NCBI GenBank assembly: GCA_003712055.1
Contig: RHLJ01000001.1
Coordinates: 248,001 to 312,000 of the forward strand
DNA length: 64,000 nucleotides
Reading direction: 5' to 3'
DNA from: Balneola sp.
GTDB taxonomy: Bacteria > Bacteroidota > Rhodothermia > Balneolales > Balneolaceae
Part shown: positions 62,382-64,000 of the stretch, one piece after another
Layout: the number at the start of each line of letters is the position of its first letter
Position numbering within the stretch: position 1 is the first letter of the stretch
Notes under the pieces: model-generated
The model's input: only the letters and a program-made list of their open reading frames with translations
Told to the model about the DNA's origin: nothing
Database searches by the model: none
Program-made: the position numbers and the translations under genes

Positions 62382-63954
62382 CTAATTCTGGCTCCTCGGA
62401 TAACGTATTCAGAAAATCAATCACTGACTTTGTTTTTATTGATTCCTTTAAAGGATTTCGTGGCAATACCATAAGTCTTTTGTAGCTCTCCAGGTATGAA
62501 TCGACACTTTTCTTAGTCGTGAAATTAAGTAATACTTTTTCCCTGGATTTTTTTCCTAGCTCCAGCCTGAGATTTGTGTCTTTTAGCAATTTAATAACTC
62601 CATCAGCGATTGCTCTTGGATCCCTAGGTTTGCACAGAACTCCACAACCTTCCAGTGCATCTTTAATTCCCCCAACATCAGTAGCTACAACAGGGCGCTG
62701 ACAACTCATCGATTCAATTACTGTATAAGGGAATCCTTCTGAAATAGAAGTAAGAATTGAAATATCCCCCTCATTAAATACCATACTTGGTTTATCATGA
62801 AAACCTCCGAACCGGAAATGGTCTCCAACATTAAGCTCTTTAATTAGCTCCTCGCATTTAGAAACATAGTCTTTGTCAACATCTAAACTGCCGTAAACAA
62901 TAAACTGAACATCTGTGATTTCCTTCCTTACCAGATCACAGGTCTTAATCATCGTTTCTATATCCTTTAACGGGAAAATATGAGCTACGGCTACTACCGT
63001 TGGCTTATCAGCAGTGTGGGCGGGCTTTAGCGTTGGATTAAAGATATTTGTATCAACCCCATTGTAAATCGGTAATATTTTCTTTTCATCAGCTTCAAAT
63101 TTTTCTTCCCATTTCTGATTAGCAGTAGTAACAGGTGAAATCTGATCTGCGGTATAGTAAACCGCTCTTGTAACCAGCGTTGCCAAATTGAGAAGTAACT
63201 GTTTTGAAAAGAAAGGCATATCGGCTCGTCCAAGGTTAATCAGCCTTTCGCGAATATAAACCCCATGATCGGTGACCATACTCGGCGTGCCATATTCGTA
63301 TTTAGCTACAATTGATGCGAGTGCAGGGAAACCTGCTATTGTTGCATGACAAACATCTATTTCTTTAGGTATACTTACCGCCAGAGGCATCAAAAAATGA
63401 TATAACCACCTCATCCCAAAAGTGACGTCAAAAACCATGGGTTCTTTTGGATCATCTTTGATGTGCTTGAATCTTTCCATCAGATGATCTTTAAAGTTTA
63501 ACCATAGAGAAGATTCTCTCATGGTTTGTTTGTAGTCATATACCTGGAAGTATTTCCACATCCCATAGATAATTTCACTTATCTCGTCTGGATCTCGAAA
63601 CGGATCAAATAGAGTCTCTACAAAATCATAGAATATAGGAGCGAATTGTTCATTGATTACCGCTTTTGTAGTTCTGGACTTCCTCATTATCTGATAAGAA
63701 AAAAGTTCGTCCTTATCGTAGTACTGAACCGGTTCTTCTACCCCCCAAAGCGGAATATGGATAATCTTTTTAACATTCTCAGTAAGCTTATACCTGCTTT
63801 CAACAAAGGGTTGGCCAGTAATGGTATAAATATATAAATCTACGGTATCAACCAACTCAGAGCAAAGAATATGAGCCCAGGTTGATACACCACCCCCACT
63901 GTATGGGTAAGAACCCTCTGTCTCGAACAATACAATGGGTTTCTCATTGCTCAT
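62374..63954 (-). CDS. pelF: Pel exopolysaccharide glycosyltransferase PelF
   Basis: A 526-residue GT4-type transferase of the PelF family, which uses UDP-GalNAc or UDP-GlcNAc to build the Pel backbone in the cytosol. The N-terminus IVLFETEGSYPYSGGGVSTWAHIL is characteristic, GHASFPTLAS-like AGFPALASI follows, and the C-terminal GT-B half has VAVAHIFPLKDIETMI and the EX7E motif EGFPYTVIE with VVATDVGGIKDAL. It precedes pelG with an eight-base overlap, the order seen in other Pel loci. Its ATG overlaps the stop of an upstream gene that runs off the window. Confidence 0.93.
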   Translation of the reverse strand: MSNEKPIVLFETEGSYPYSGGGVSTWAHILCSELVDTVDLYIYTITGQPFVESRYKLTENVKKIIHIPLWGVEEPVQYYDKDELFSYQIMRKSRTTKAVINEQFAPIFYDFVETLFDPFRDPDEISEIIYGMWKYFQVYDYKQTMRESSLWLNFKDHLMERFKHIKDDPKEPMVFDVTFGMRWLYHFLMPLAVSIPKEIDVCHATIAGFPALASIVAKYEYGTPSMVTDHGVYIRERLINLGRADMPFFSKQLLLNLATLVTRAVYYTADQISPVTTANQKWEEKFEADEKKILPIYNGVDTNIFNPTLKPAHTADKPTVVAVAHIFPLKDIETMIKTCDLVRKEITDVQFIVYGSLDVDKDYVSKCEELIKELNVGDHFRFGGFHDKPSMVFNEGDISILTSISEGFPYTVIESMSCQRPVVATDVGGIKDALEGCGVLCKPRDPRAIADGVIKLLKDTNLRLELGKKSREKVLLNFTTKKSVDSYLESYKRLMVLPRNPLKESIKTKSVIDFLNTLSEEPELVG

Positions 63955-64000
63955 CCGGAAACCTCATTTAGAACCACATCCGAAAGCAATGTTTCGTACT
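63951..64000 (-). CDS. 3' end of an upstream gene of the Pel-like operon (partial)
   Basis: On the minus strand one frame is open from the window edge to a TGA that overlaps the pelF ATG as ATGA. It encodes the last 15 residues YETLLSDVVLNEVSG. Such a four-base overlap is typical of an operon. The product is unknown. Confidence 0.45.
   Translation of the reverse strand, partial: YETLLSDVVLNEVSG

Overview
The window looks like chromosomal DNA of a heterotrophic member of the Bacteroidota/Balneolota group, probably Balneolota. This is inferred from a C-terminal secretion-sorting domain with the NYPNPFNPSTEI signature on a subtilase, several Bacteroidota-type promoter boxes (TAnnTTTG), a two-subunit 2-oxoacid:ferredoxin oxidoreductase, and many families common in that group (DUF5777, DUF2752 with TM2, DUF4386, DUF6868). 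No rRNA, tRNA, CRISPR array, transposase or phage gene was seen.

Layout. 1-2.7 kb: the 3' end of an unidentified gene and three small membrane or lipoprotein genes. 2.7-5.7 kb: korAB on the minus strand. 6.1-9.3 kb: a cation/proton antiporter and two tandemly duplicated small secreted proteins. 9.3-22.8 kb, all minus strand: a putative exopolysaccharide secretion region. It holds a nucleotide-sugar dehydrogenase, a TackOD1 zinc-ribbon protein and a processive GT2 synthase (one operon), a beta-propeller/DUF4114 lipoprotein, a TolC-like plus HlyD-like pair, and a four-gene phosphorelay (PAS/GAF kinase, CheY-like, receiver-Hpt, LytTR regulator). 23-26.3 kb: a PD40 lipoprotein and a sorted subtilase. 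26.5-43.4 kb, plus strand: mostly housekeeping genes (mtaB, UDG4-like, dnaB, M28 peptidase, metG, GH13, NSS symporter, efp-accB-accC-gcvH, guaA, a periplasmic binding protein). 43.7-51.5 kb: mltG, an outer-membrane protein, a SpoIIE phosphatase, an HD protein and a cytochrome c/YceI/DUF5777 operon. 51.7-64 kb, minus strand: a tightly packed Pel-like exopolysaccharide operon that runs off the right edge.

Two systems stand out. First, three transcription units at 13.4, 15.8 and 18.4 kb each carry a pair of 13-bp direct repeats with exactly 21-bp periodicity, 27-28 bp upstream of a Bacteroidota -7 box. That is the geometry of LytTR-family binding sites, and a LytTR regulator gene lies at 18.7-19.4 kb. 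This ties the synthase operon, the propeller lipoprotein and the TolC/HlyD operon into one predicted regulon: a synthase-dependent, probably uronic-acid-containing polysaccharide exported through a TolC channel. Second, the Pel-like operon has recognisable PelF and PelG, but PelA is split: a GH114 hydrolase is a separate lipoprotein, while the deacetylase-like (DUF2194) part is fused to a TPR and outer-membrane-barrel part resembling PelB. A GAF-like/HD-GYP-like protein stands where PelD would be.

Intergenic regions contain several families of long palindromic repeats that share one design (GTCAT...ATGAC ends), some nested in larger inverted repeats. They sit preferentially at gene ends.
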